Assembly (NCBI RefSeq): GCF_024529975.1
Contig: NZ_AP024897.1
Span: forward strand, 992,001-1,056,000
Reading direction: 5' to 3'
Source: Vibrio quintilis
Lineage (GTDB): Bacteria > Pseudomonadota > Gammaproteobacteria > Enterobacterales > Vibrionaceae
Length of the DNA stretch: 64,000 nt
This document shows positions 54,880-63,860 of the stretch, piece after piece. The position numbers and the translations under genes are program-made. Under the pieces are notes generated by a model. That model was not told the DNA's origin. It ran no database searches and worked only from the letters and a program-made list of their open reading frames with translations. How positions within the stretch are numbered: position 1 is the stretch's first letter; the number at the start of each line of letters is the position of its first letter.

Positions 54880-55562
54880 CATGAGTTTCCCAGTGCTTTT
54901 CGCAGCGTATTGACCAGATGATCAGCCTGCCTTGTGGTTTCCGGCAGGCGATATTTGGGGGATGCTTTCAGAACCCATTCACAGGCAGTTTCCAGAGAGA
55001 CCTTATGGCCGATCGAGACATAAATCGGGTTGATGTCCGTCTGGGTTCTCAGCGCGCAGCCGACGATCTCATTCTGATCCATCAGCGGTGCCGATGAACC
55101 TCTTTCCGGCGCGGGTGGTTCATGTTCACCAGTCAGGCGGGTTTTACCGCAGCCAATCGTGGGGACATCGAAAATCACGCCGAGGTGACATGCCAGCCCG
55201 AAGCGTCTTGGATGAGCAAACCCCTGACCATCGCAGAGAATCAGATCCGGCGTGTGCTGCACTTTATCAAATGCTTTGATCAGTGGCGGCAGTTCCCGGA
55301 ATGAGAATAACCCCGGAATATACGGAAAGTGAACTTCATCCTCTGCGGTTTGGGTTTCGACCACTTCAAGTGTATCGGCATCAAGAATCACAACCGCAGC
55401 CACGAGCCGGTTGCCCGCTTTCGGGTAAGCGACATCAACGCCGGCAATATAGCTCACTGTGCTGAGCTGATCGGTTTTGACCACTTTTTCCGACAGTTGT
55501 TGCTGTAATGTCAGCGCTTCGGCTTCGGATAAATTCCATGGGTGTTCGAGGGTTGGTTTCAT
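54879..55562 (-). CDS. nfi: Endonuclease V
   Basis: 227 residues from ATG 55562, which overlaps the stop of the upstream gene as ATGA; the longer form from 55613 lies in that gene. The enzyme cuts DNA near deaminated bases such as inosine. Conserved blocks are YIAGVDVAYP (catalytic Asp), FSFRELPPLIKAF, ILCDGQGFAHPRRFGLA and GCALRTQTDINPIYVSIGH. Length and motifs match E. coli Nfi. Confidence 0.95.
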   Translation of the reverse strand: MKPTLEHPWNLSEAEALTLQQQLSEKVVKTDQLSTVSYIAGVDVAYPKAGNRLVAAVVILDADTLEVVETQTAEDEVHFPYIPGLFSFRELPPLIKAFDKVQHTPDLILCDGQGFAHPRRFGLACHLGVIFDVPTIGCGKTRLTGEHEPPAPERGSSAPLMDQNEIVGCALRTQTDINPIYVSIGHKVSLETACEWVLKASPKYRLPETTRQADHLVNTLRKALGNS

Positions 55563-56959
55563 AATGATTTCCCTGCAATTACCTGATTGACGATTGCTGT
55601 TGTGCCCTGACAACTCTCAATCGTGTACTGGCTGGGAATACCTTGTTTGGACTGGCGGTAAACCTGTTTGAGTAGCTTGATATAGTCGTCAATGTGCATT
55701 GAGAGTAATGCCGGGCTTATTGCAATATGATTTGAACGACAGCGGTTGTAAGTATCCAGGGTGATTTTATTCACCGGAACCAACTGTTTCTTTTCGCCGT
55801 AAATGATTGAACCCCGTTCAGGCGTGCCGTTAATCAATGCTTTAAATGTATTTGCAGTACTGGTTTTTATCTCGGTTTTCAGGAGTGCTTTTAATTTATC
55901 GCCTTCATATCGTTGGCTGCTGAACCCGGTGCCGTAGGCAAAATATTTCAGGTGTGGCATTTTTTTGATGACAGCGAGAGGCAAAGGTTGCTTTTTGGTG
56001 ACGCTCAGCTTTTCCAGATCCAGTTTGAGTAAAGGTGAAAAACCGGTGGCCTGTTCATGCCCGAAATAAACTTTTTTCAACCCTTTCATCGTGCCAATGT
56101 TGGTAATATCGCGGATATACCGTTCACTGAACGGGCCAAATTCTTTGCGGTAGTACAAGGCCAGAGATTTGATATGTGTGTTCCGGATTTTGGGTAGTTT
56201 ATCTGAGCCCAGTTGCCAGATATGGAGTGTTTTCAAAGCGTTCAGCTGGCTGAGCGCAGTCACATCAGTGAGTTCGGGAGTCGTCAGGTCCAGAAATTCA
56301 AGCTGACGGAGGCTTTCCAGCCCTTTCAGTGTCGTTTGCACTTCTGAGTCTAAGGTGAGTTTTTTGATTTGGCTACCCGGTTTTATTTTGCTGAAATCCA
56401 CAGCTTCTTCCAAGCCACTCAGCTTTAATGTCTGAATGGACTGAAGCTGTTCCAGCCCGCTTAAATCAGGTTGCTCAGAATCAACAGAAACCTCTTTGAT
56501 TCCCGGGCTGAGTTTTATCTGCCGGAATGAGAACTGATAGAGTCTGAGGCGAAGAGATTCCAGATGATCCGTTCCCTGAATATTCATTTCCCTGAGCGGG
56601 TATTTAGAAGTGATCCGTAACGATTGTAACTTCTTATATTGCTTCAATGCAGAGACTGACTGATAGAAATGAGCCGGATTTTTCTTCAGCAGAACCAGCT
56701 CAAGAGATTCGACAGTATCGTTAGCGGATTTGAGTGTGAGGTCAATATCTCCGGCAATGATCTTCAGATCAGACAGTTCTTTAAACTGATTGATTGTCTT
56801 CAGATCAGCATTTTCTGTTTCTTCCAGTTTGATATCGATACTATCACTATCTGTATTATATTTTTGTCCGGATAATTCGGCCTGTTCTGTATTTGCCTGA
56901 GCGAAAGGAATCGCCGATAAGGATAAAAGGATCAGGGAAACCAGCCTGAAATGACGCAT
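55559..56959 (-). CDS. Secreted leucine-rich-repeat-like protein
   Basis: 466 residues with a signal peptide (MRHFRLVSLILLSLSAIPFA). Irregular leucine-rich repeats of about 20-24 residues fill residues 60-340 (LEQLQSIQTLKLSGLEEAVD, LESLRQLEFLDLTTPELTDV, LSQLNALKTLHIWQLG). The C-terminal ~110 residues are different and contain SNHIAISPALLSMHIDDYIK. Function unknown; such proteins often mediate protein contact outside the cytoplasm. Its stop overlaps nfi, so the two are probably co-transcribed. Confidence 0.8.
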   Translation of the reverse strand: MRHFRLVSLILLSLSAIPFAQANTEQAELSGQKYNTDSDSIDIKLEETENADLKTINQFKELSDLKIIAGDIDLTLKSANDTVESLELVLLKKNPAHFYQSVSALKQYKKLQSLRITSKYPLREMNIQGTDHLESLRLRLYQFSFRQIKLSPGIKEVSVDSEQPDLSGLEQLQSIQTLKLSGLEEAVDFSKIKPGSQIKKLTLDSEVQTTLKGLESLRQLEFLDLTTPELTDVTALSQLNALKTLHIWQLGSDKLPKIRNTHIKSLALYYRKEFGPFSERYIRDITNIGTMKGLKKVYFGHEQATGFSPLLKLDLEKLSVTKKQPLPLAVIKKMPHLKYFAYGTGFSSQRYEGDKLKALLKTEIKTSTANTFKALINGTPERGSIIYGEKKQLVPVNKITLDTYNRCRSNHIAISPALLSMHIDDYIKLLKQVYRQSKQGIPSQYTIESCQGTTAIVNQVIAGKSL

Positions 56960-57239
56960 ATTCAATTCCTGTGTTATTCAAATTAGTGATATGAGGCGGG
57001 ATGATATATGTAATGTGTCTGAATATGCAAAAGATTATCGATTTTAAAACATAACCTCTGATAAATGCGTCGAATGGTTCAGAGAGTGTTTGAGTATCCG
57101 GCATCAAAGCTGTGACTCTTTTTTGCAGAGATGTTCCGGGGCGCTGAGGATTTTGAGTGGTCAGTGTTTCAACAACGTCGGGACACTGACCCGCCGGAAT
57201 GTGATTTTATCCTCATCAGGCTATTTCAGTTTCATAAAA

Positions 57240-57593
57240 CTATTTCAGTTTCAGAAAATCGCCATCAATGATTAACAGTTTGACGCCGGTTTCTGTGACA
57301 GAGCGGTGAGAGCTTAAATCGTCTGAGACGATATAAGACATGCCCGGTGTTAACTGACTTTTCTCTCCGCTTTCCAGTTCATTGATCACTTCCCCTTCAA
57401 GGCAATACACGATGTGTCCTTTTTGGCACCAGTGATCGGCCAGATAGCCGGGTGAGTATTCGACGGTTCTGATCCGCAGTCCGTCAAACTGAATGGTTTG
57501 CCAGAAGGCGACGCCTGTTGTACCGGGATGCTCTGTTTTGGGAACCTGTGACCAGTCGATGGTTTGAAACGGGATATTTGGATTATCCATCAT
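57240..57593 (-). CDS. DHCW-motif cupin-fold protein
   Basis: 117 residues. The name-giving segment is ADHWCQKGHIVYCLEGE, placed in a small single-domain cupin (PFQTIDWSQVP opening, LTPGMSYIVSDDLSSHRS, LLIIDGDFL end). Function of the family is unknown; the metal ligands would be the His residues of HWCQKGH. Single gene. Confidence 0.9.
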   Translation of the reverse strand: MMDNPNIPFQTIDWSQVPKTEHPGTTGVAFWQTIQFDGLRIRTVEYSPGYLADHWCQKGHIVYCLEGEVINELESGEKSQLTPGMSYIVSDDLSSHRSVTETGVKLLIIDGDFLKLK

Positions 57594-57673
57594 CTTCCTC
57601 CCTGAAAGTCATGAGTCATGGGTCTGTAAAAGTTGTGGGGGATATAAAACTGTAAGTGTTCAAAACCGTATTG

Positions 57674-57874
57674 TATACCCAAACAACCTGAAGATGCAGG
57701 GGTCAGTGAGATTTGTCTCAGAGCCAGACAAACTCACCCGCAGGGTGGGAGCTGAATGGCACATTTCTGCGTCAGGATAATTTGAAAGGTGGGTACATTC
57801 CTGCATTCCCTTTCCTTGAGCTGCACCTTTCGGCTACACGCATGAATCATGCATCTTCTGGTTGCTTGGGTATA
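57674..57874. repeat. Dispersed repeat, 201-bp copy
   Basis: Starts TATACCCAAACAACCTGAAG and ends CTTCTGGTTGCTTGGGTATA. Compared with the 266-bp form it lacks the inner pair around the CAACGTAGAAT tract but keeps the CTGCGTCAGG and CATTCCTGCATTCCC blocks. Confidence 0.88.
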
Positions 57875-57926
57875 TTCCGCTGAGCATTATCTTGTCATCC
57901 GGCAGCGCTGATTAAAGATAAAAAAA

Positions 57927-57956
57927 TAAGGGAGACAGCTATTTTTGTCCCCCTTA
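57927..57956 (-). terminator. Hairpin downstream of dbpA
   Basis: TAAGGGAGACA, loop, TGTCCCCCTTA with A and T runs on its two sides. Suits termination of the reverse-strand dbpA transcript. Confidence 0.6.
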
Positions 57957-57970
57957 CTTTCAGTATTTTT

Positions 57971-58023
57971 ACTTCAAAGCCTTTATTTCAAACCTTTTAT
58001 TTCAAAACCTTTATTTCAAAACA
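57971..58023. repeat. Tandem 13-16-base repeat at the 3' end of dbpA
   Basis: Units close to TTTATTTCAAAACC follow one another three to four times, and the last one contains the dbpA stop. In the dbpA sense each unit recreates a TTGAAATAA-like end. Confidence 0.7.
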
Positions 58024-59420
58024 CGGGCCCGGAACTGGCGGCCTTTGACCTTGCCCTGTTCGAGTATTTTTGCTGCTTTTTTGGCAACCTGTTTTTCAAC
58101 TGCGACGTAAGCCCGCATATCAAAGAGATTAATCTTTCCGACCTGTTTGCCCTCAATGCCCTGTTTACCGGTTAATGCGCCGAGAATATCGCCCGCCCTA
58201 AGTTTCTGTTTTTTACCACCGGAGATCTCAATTGTCGCCATCGGTGCGGTAAAAGGCGCCTCCGGTAGTCCGGCTTCTGATGGTAACTGAGCCGGTTCGA
58301 TTGGCAGATTCATGTATTCATCAATCTGAGAGACACGAATCATTTCTTTGTCACTGAACAGACTGCAAGCCACGCCCTGACTACCGGCCCGGCCGGTCCG
58401 GCCAATCCGGTGAACGTGGACTTCAGGGTCGCGCGAGAGCTGGAAGTTGATCACCATATCCAGATCGGCCACGTCCAGCCCGCGGGCGGCGACGTCGGTG
58501 GCGACCAGAATGGAAATACTTTTATTGGCAAACTGAACCAGCGTCTGGGTGCGGTCACGTTGTTCCAGATCACCGTGGATATCAATGACATCAAAACCGG
58601 CATTGTAAAGGGAATCCGCAACCGACTGTACTTCCCGCTTGGTATTACAGAAAATCACCGCAGATTCCGGCTGATGATGCAGCAGCAGGGTTTTGGTCGC
58701 GGCCAGTCGTGACTGTTCATCGGTAATTTTGTAGAAATGTTGCCGGATAGATGAAGACTCATGGGTCGATTCAACCTTCACCATTTCCGGATTGCGCATG
58801 ATGCGCTGGGTTGTCGACTGAATCTGAGGCGGGAATGTCGCACTGAACAACAGCGTCTGACGTGCTGTCGGCGCGGCGTCGATAATGGCATCCAGCGCAT
58901 CCTGAAAACCCATTTCCAGCATCCGGTCAGCTTCATCCAGCACCAGTGTATTGAGCTCTTCGAGCTGAATCCGGCCTTTGTTGAGGTGATCTAACACTCG
59001 TCCGGGCGTGCCGACCAGAATATGAGCGCCGTGTTCCAGTGAACCAATCTGCGGCCCCATCGGCATGCCACCACACAGGGTCAGCACTTTGATGTTGTGA
59101 ATGGTCCGGGCCAGGGTGCGGATTTCTTTCGCCACCTGATCGGCCAGCTCGCGCGTTGGACAAAGCACCAGCGTCTGGACCCTGAAGCGTTTCACATTCA
59201 GGTTTGTCAGCACGGTCAGGCCGAATGCGACGGTTTTTCCCGAGCCGGTTTTTCCCTGACCGATGACATCTTTGCCCTGCAACATCAGCGGCAGGGTTTG
59301 TGCCTGAATTGGGGTCATCGATTCATATCCCAGAGAGTCAATGTTTTGCAGTAAGGCGGGCGATAAGGGTAATGAAGAAAATGGTTGCTGGCTCAAGGGA
59401 ACGTCCTGAATGAAAGTCAT
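58011..59420 (-). CDS. dbpA: ATP-dependent RNA helicase DbpA
   Basis: 469 residues from ATG 59420 (a longer form from 59465 has no support). DEAD-box motifs in order: TPIQAQTLP (Q), GQGKTGSGKTVAFG (I), PTRELADQV (Ia), VLDEADRMLEMGF (II), LFSATFPPQ (III), VATDVAARGLD (V) and HRIGRTGRAG (VI). The C-terminal ~75 residues (KLRAGDILGALTG, VGKINLFDMRAYVAVEKQVA) are the DbpA RNA-binding domain that recognises hairpin 92 of 23S rRNA, so it acts in 50S subunit assembly. Confidence 0.95.
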   Translation of the reverse strand: MTFIQDVPLSQQPFSSLPLSPALLQNIDSLGYESMTPIQAQTLPLMLQGKDVIGQGKTGSGKTVAFGLTVLTNLNVKRFRVQTLVLCPTRELADQVAKEIRTLARTIHNIKVLTLCGGMPMGPQIGSLEHGAHILVGTPGRVLDHLNKGRIQLEELNTLVLDEADRMLEMGFQDALDAIIDAAPTARQTLLFSATFPPQIQSTTQRIMRNPEMVKVESTHESSSIRQHFYKITDEQSRLAATKTLLLHHQPESAVIFCNTKREVQSVADSLYNAGFDVIDIHGDLEQRDRTQTLVQFANKSISILVATDVAARGLDVADLDMVINFQLSRDPEVHVHRIGRTGRAGSQGVACSLFSDKEMIRVSQIDEYMNLPIEPAQLPSEAGLPEAPFTAPMATIEISGGKKQKLRAGDILGALTGKQGIEGKQVGKINLFDMRAYVAVEKQVAKKAAKILEQGKVKGRQFRARVLK

Positions 59421-59559
59421 AGAATTGATGGGGTGCACAATAGTCACTTCCTGAGCAGAATACAAGCCCGGAGATGGCGCGATGTGCGGTTTTTTTGCTC
59501 ACTCTTAAGCCACGCTTAAGATCCACCTTATAGGATGATCCTTTGAAAAACGGATAGTG

Positions 59560-59761
59560 TATACCCAAACAACCTGAAGATGCAGGTTTCAGTGAGATTT
59601 GTCAGGCTCTGAGACAAGGCACTGATTTGAAGACATAGTTATTCTACGTTGAAAATCAGTAACACCGTATCAGAGCCTGACAAACTCACCCGCAGGGCGT
59701 GAGCTGAAAGGCACCTTTCGGCTGCACGCTGAATCATGCATCTTCAGGTTGCTTGGGTATA
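59560..59761. repeat. Dispersed repeat, 202-bp copy
   Basis: Starts TATACCCAAACAACCTGAAG and ends CTTCAGGTTGCTTGGGTATA. It keeps the inner CTGATTTGAAGACATAG / ACGTTGAAAATCAG pair but lacks the block between GCACATTTCTGCG and CCTTGAACTGC. Its deletion differs from that at 57674, so the two short forms arose separately. Confidence 0.88.
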
Positions 59762-59776
59762 AAAGGTGTCGTTCAG

Positions 59777-60322
59777 GTGAAATCGGTTTTAGGTGTAGTC
59801 ATCACCATGGTGTTCTTTGCGGGGGGCTGGTTTGTCTGGCAGTACGAGGCTGACCTGCATTATTTAAGTCAGCAGATGGCGTGGGAGGTCAACACATCTG
59901 ATCCGTTGAACAGCCGGATGCAGGAAGCAAGAACGCATGATACCAATCAGCTGGTCTTAAGACAGGTGGACCGGAGTAATCATCTGGCGGTGTTTGTCAG
60001 CACCACCATGGATAACCGGTTTGAGGTGTTGTTTCTGGTCAGGCAGCGGTGCGGGGGCAATCACACCTATCCGGCTATCTTGGATTCAGGAACAGGTGAG
60101 CGGATTTTGTTTCAGTGTGATCCGGACAGCGGCACCCTGTCATTTCGCCGGGTCTGGAAAAAACCAGCGTCGTTTCACATCATATTCAACAATCAGATTC
60201 TGCATTTTAAACCAGCCGAATGGGCGTTATCCCGCTTGAAAAAAGATCAGTTTATGCAGCTTCATGCGAGATTTTACCAAAGGAAACAGGTTGCGAATGT
60301 GTACGAATGGCGCAGGGACTGA
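59777..60322 (+). CDS. Unknown protein with N-terminal membrane anchor
   Basis: 181 residues from a GTG at 59777, just past the dispersed repeat; an in-frame TTG within the repeat is less likely. One membrane segment (VLGVVITMVFFAGGWFVWQY), then a periplasmic part with VSTTMDNRFEVLFLVRQRC and SFRRVWKKPASFHIIFNNQI. Not recognised. Its promoter must lie in or before the repeat. Confidence 0.6.
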   Translation: MKSVLGVVITMVFFAGGWFVWQYEADLHYLSQQMAWEVNTSDPLNSRMQEARTHDTNQLVLRQVDRSNHLAVFVSTTMDNRFEVLFLVRQRCGGNHTYPAILDSGTGERILFQCDPDSGTLSFRRVWKKPASFHIIFNNQILHFKPAEWALSRLKKDQFMQLHARFYQRKQVANVYEWRRD

Positions 60323-60427
60323 AAGCGCAGAGAATGAAAACGGCTACCCTGATGACCTGACAGGTCATTTAGACCGGTTTATTATGAGTATTGTGCAACA
60401 TTACTGAGATGAAGTATGTTTATAGCC

Positions 60428-60464
60428 ACGCAACAATCATGCACCTTCTGATTGTTTCGGTATA
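60428..60464. repeat. Relic of the dispersed repeat
   Basis: CAATCATGCACCTTCTGATT then GTTTCGGTATA resembles the right end of the family (AATCATGCATCTTCAGGTTG). Worn. Confidence 0.5.
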
Positions 60465-60505
60465 TCATGATGCACATAGCTGACCGACAGGGAGACGTCA
60501 CACGA

Positions 60506-61432
60506 ATGAGTCATTCAGAACATCTGTATTATATTTTGACCCACAATAACGAGCGTTACCGTGACTTGCTGAAGTCATACCAGCCGGATGGTCTCACAGA
60601 GACGAAGGATCGCAGTCAGGCCACTATTTTACTGGCTTCCCCGCCGATGGCGGCAACCTGTCTGGGGGATTTCCCCAAACTGGAGTGGTTACAGTCGATT
60701 TATGCCGGTGTGGATGCGCTGATAGGTTCTGACCTGAGGAAAGACTATCAGCTCACCAATATTAAAGGGATCTTCGGCCAGCTGATTTCTGAGTATGTGC
60801 TCGGGTTTCTGACCAGTCATCACCGGCATTTTGTTTACTATAAATATCAGCAGAGAAAACAGCAGTGGAAACCATGCCGTTACCGTTCTCTGGCGGGTGA
60901 GACCATGGTGATTCTCGGCACGGGGTCCATCGGCAGTCATTTAAGTCAGGTTGCGGGGGCGTTGGGTATCCGGACTCTCGGCATTAACCGCAGCGGGATT
61001 CCGCCGAAGCAGAGTGCCTTTGATCAGATTTTTCATATCAATGAAATCAATACGGCGTTGTCACAGGCACAAATTGTGGTGAATACATTACCCGCCACAC
61101 CGGAGACCGATAAACTGATCAACCGGGAATTTCTCAGTTATTGCAATCAGGCGATTTTGTTTAATGTCGGCCGGGGGCAGACACTCGATGAAGAGGCCCT
61201 GATTCCGGCCATTGAAGCCAAATATATTCAGCATGCGTATCTGGATGTGTTTTGCAAAGAACCTTTGGATAACGATCATCCGTTCTGGCAGCATCCGAAC
61301 ATCACTGTGACACCGCATATTGCTGCGGTCAGCTTTCCCGATCAGGTCGCTGAGGAGTTTGCCGCCAACTTCCAGCGCTGGCGGGATGGGTTCTCACTGC
61401 ATAACCGGATCGATTTTGATAAAGGATATTAA
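60506..61432 (+). CDS. D-2-hydroxyacid dehydrogenase family protein
   Basis: 308 residues from ATG 60506, which has GGGAG about 12 bases upstream. The NAD-binding fold shows MVILGTGSIGSHLSQVAGAL, the catalytic Arg and Glu regions appear as ILFNVGRGQTLDEEAL and DVFCKEPLDNDHPFW, and the catalytic His is in TVTPHIAAVSFPDQ. Related to GhrA-type glyoxylate/hydroxypyruvate reductases; substrate not fixed. Confidence 0.9.
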   Translation: MSHSEHLYYILTHNNERYRDLLKSYQPDGLTETKDRSQATILLASPPMAATCLGDFPKLEWLQSIYAGVDALIGSDLRKDYQLTNIKGIFGQLISEYVLGFLTSHHRHFVYYKYQQRKQQWKPCRYRSLAGETMVILGTGSIGSHLSQVAGALGIRTLGINRSGIPPKQSAFDQIFHINEINTALSQAQIVVNTLPATPETDKLINREFLSYCNQAILFNVGRGQTLDEEALIPAIEAKYIQHAYLDVFCKEPLDNDHPFWQHPNITVTPHIAAVSFPDQVAEEFAANFQRWRDGFSLHNRIDFDKGY

Positions 61433-61696
61433 AGGTGACTTTTCCGGCGCTTTTGCGGGCAGAAAGCGCCGCGATCAACGCCTTTGTTGTCCGGTAAGCT
61501 CAAATTCTTTCCTGATTTTCATGACCTTTACTGTGTTTCCTGCCATACATCATGAATCCGTTTTTGATTAATTAAAATAAAAATCAACCTTTGAAACCGA
61601 TTACATATTGTTCAATAATTGCTCTCCACTTCTCGTTGAATTCTGTCGTATCAACGATTTTGCTACGTCACTCCAAGTAAGTTTAATGAGGAATCT

Positions 61697-62695
61697 ATGA
61701 AACTAAGTAAATTTGTGTCCGGATTAATTGTTGTCACCGGATTTATCGCGATACCAGCTATTGCCGGGATTAAGATTGGTAATGTGTATATTGATGATAC
61801 GTCAGTCGATTATCCGGATGAGAGTTCATTCAAAATTGAATATGGCTTGTTTGGTTCTGTACCTTTTGTTCTGTCTGATAATGCCACTTTTTATCTGACT
61901 CAGGATGAGGGCGAAAGTACGGTGACTCTCGGTAGCCAGTCACCTAAACTGAATTGTGGTAAAAGCGGCGTTCTAACAACGTGCAAGCCATACAGTAATA
62001 CCTATTCATATACAGCTAAGCTGAGTAATTTAAGTAATACAAACAAGAATATACTGGCAAATACCTGTACACCCATGGAATTTAAGGTATATGCACATTA
62101 TTACCTTGGAAGTACTCTGAGTTTGAACTCTGTCAAAATTGGTCCCTCTACGACCCTTGACTGGCTGATTACATCGGGGCGGATTTATCCTACGACAGTA
62201 ACCTCCGGTGAAAAAATTGCATTGAGTGTAACAGCAGGAACCCGGTGTTCCGATAACATTCAGCAGAATCCTTCCTTTGGTGTTTATATTGCAGATGAAA
62301 ACTTAGTGGGTACTCACTATCTTGGTAGTATATTAGTTCAAAATGCTGTGACAAATAATCTTTATGTCACGCTCCCTTCTCTGTCGGCCGGGACCCACTA
62401 TCTGGTGGCTAAGGTTGATAACAAAAATGCAGTGGATGAAATCAACGAAAAAAATAATGCGGTCGCATTTAAATTTACCGTTGTCGATGACAGTACCAGC
62501 ACAACAACCAGCCTGACTAAAGCGCTGACCCGGGAAAAGAATTCCGATGTTAACAGCAGTGGTCTTGTGAGTTATCTGAGCAGAAATGAAACACTGTCTG
62601 AAAACTTTGCTGAACAACCGCAATTGCCTGATCTCTCGGGATTGAAAGTCATGGATTCAGAAATCGCTGAACCTGAAAGTATCGAATGGGAATAG
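61697..62695 (+). CDS. Secreted protein with CARDB-like domain
   Basis: 332 residues with a signal peptide (MKLSKFVSGLIVVTGFIAIP, AIA). The central part (about 165-265) is a CARDB-type beta-sandwich ending in VAKVDNKNAVDEINEKNNAV, the usual VDxxNExNN closure. Four cysteines in the N-terminal part. The tail (270-332) is low-complexity and acidic. Probably an adhesive or cell-surface protein. Two terminators follow. Confidence 0.8.
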   Translation: MKLSKFVSGLIVVTGFIAIPAIAGIKIGNVYIDDTSVDYPDESSFKIEYGLFGSVPFVLSDNATFYLTQDEGESTVTLGSQSPKLNCGKSGVLTTCKPYSNTYSYTAKLSNLSNTNKNILANTCTPMEFKVYAHYYLGSTLSLNSVKIGPSTTLDWLITSGRIYPTTVTSGEKIALSVTAGTRCSDNIQQNPSFGVYIADENLVGTHYLGSILVQNAVTNNLYVTLPSLSAGTHYLVAKVDNKNAVDEINEKNNAVAFKFTVVDDSTSTTTSLTKALTREKNSDVNSSGLVSYLSRNETLSENFAEQPQLPDLSGLKVMDSEIAEPESIEWE

Positions 62696-62707
62696 TCTTC
62701 GGATTCT

Positions 62708-62749
62708 CCGGGCCTGTTTCCTCTCAGAGAAACAGGTCGTTTTTGTTTT
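62708..62749 (+). terminator. Terminator after the CARDB gene
   Basis: GGGCCTGTTTC, loop, GAAACAGGTC, then TTTTTGTTTT. Typical intrinsic terminator. Confidence 0.85.
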
Positions 62750-62770
62750 GAATTATCAGCCTTCAACTGA

Positions 62771-62798
62771 AACCACCTGCGATGGTGGTTTTTTTTTA
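62771..62798 (+). terminator. Second short terminator
   Basis: AACCACC, loop TGCGAT, GGTGGTT followed by a nine-T run. Sits between the CARDB gene and the reverse-strand LysR gene. Confidence 0.75.
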
Positions 62799-62825
62799 CA
62801 GAGTAACCATGTGAGATTATGGACT

Positions 62826-63749
62826 TCATTCAGTCTGTGTTTCCTGCTCCCGCTGATGAAAATCCTGAAACTGCTGCAAAAACCACTGAATTTTATCAGA
62901 GCTGTCACGGGTTTTGTGCCAGTAGAGCATCAGTTTGTAAGTGGGTAATTCAAAGGGCAGTTGATTCATCTCGATATCAAGACGCTGGTGGATTTCCTGC
63001 GCGTATCGGTTAGGCAGAGTCAGTAAATAAGGTGTATTGGGGACGAAATAAGGTGCGGCCAGTACACTGGCGGCTTTCAGGGCGACCCTGCGTTTCTTCT
63101 TTTTTCCGGCCAGCGCGATATCAACAATACCTCTGGGTTCATTCCACGGCGTTATCAGAATATGCTGACCCGCAAGAAATGCTTCGGATGTTAACGGGGT
63201 GTTTTTGTCACCGGACCAGGTTTGACGGCAACGAATATTGACATAATGATCTTCGAACCAGCACAGGCGGCAGATACTCTCTGTGCTTTTTTTCTGCTGG
63301 TGTTCAAACCCACACACAAAATCAAGTTTGCCATTCATCAGTGCGTCGCCTGGTATTCTTTCTTCCAGCTGAACAAACTCAAAATGAATATCGGGAAAGT
63401 GCTGGCTGAGATGCGCCGTAAAAGGGGATAAACACCAGGAAGTATAATCGGTCACGGCAATGGTGAAGGTATGCGGCTCATACGGAGAAAAACCATGAGA
63501 AGCTTTCAGGCCGTCTTCGAGCATGGTGAGGGCCGGTAGTATCTGTTCAGCCAGATGGTGGGCATATTCTGTCGGTAACATCTTGTTTCCGGCGCGGATA
63601 AATAGTTCATCTTTCAGTCTGTCCCGCAGGCGGGTCAGGGCGTGACTACAGGCTGACTGACTGAGATTCAGCTGTTCTGCGGTTTGAGAGACGGAGCGGG
63701 TCCGGTAAATCACACTGAATAACCGGAGTAAATTTAAGTCGATATTCAT
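62826..63749 (-). CDS. LysR-family transcriptional regulator
   Basis: 307 residues. Helix-turn-helix is SVSQTAEQLNLSQSACSHAL, then LRDRLKDELFIRAG; the effector domain follows with TFTIAVTDYTSWCLSPFTAH and LDFVCGFEHQQKKS. The DYT opening of the effector domain places it near NodD/LeuO-type regulators. Divergent from the acetyltransferase gene at 63861, a possible target. Confidence 0.92.
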   Translation of the reverse strand: MNIDLNLLRLFSVIYRTRSVSQTAEQLNLSQSACSHALTRLRDRLKDELFIRAGNKMLPTEYAHHLAEQILPALTMLEDGLKASHGFSPYEPHTFTIAVTDYTSWCLSPFTAHLSQHFPDIHFEFVQLEERIPGDALMNGKLDFVCGFEHQQKKSTESICRLCWFEDHYVNIRCRQTWSGDKNTPLTSEAFLAGQHILITPWNEPRGIVDIALAGKKKKRRVALKAASVLAAPYFVPNTPYLLTLPNRYAQEIHQRLDIEMNQLPFELPTYKLMLYWHKTRDSSDKIQWFLQQFQDFHQREQETQTE

Positions 63750-63860
63750 GTATCACCATCATATCCTGATTGCAATCTATGCATTTTATTCATAATCCGG
63801 GATAGATTACACTGGTTCCCGTCATTGAGCGTTTTATTTTTAAAGGATGGAAAAAGTCGT

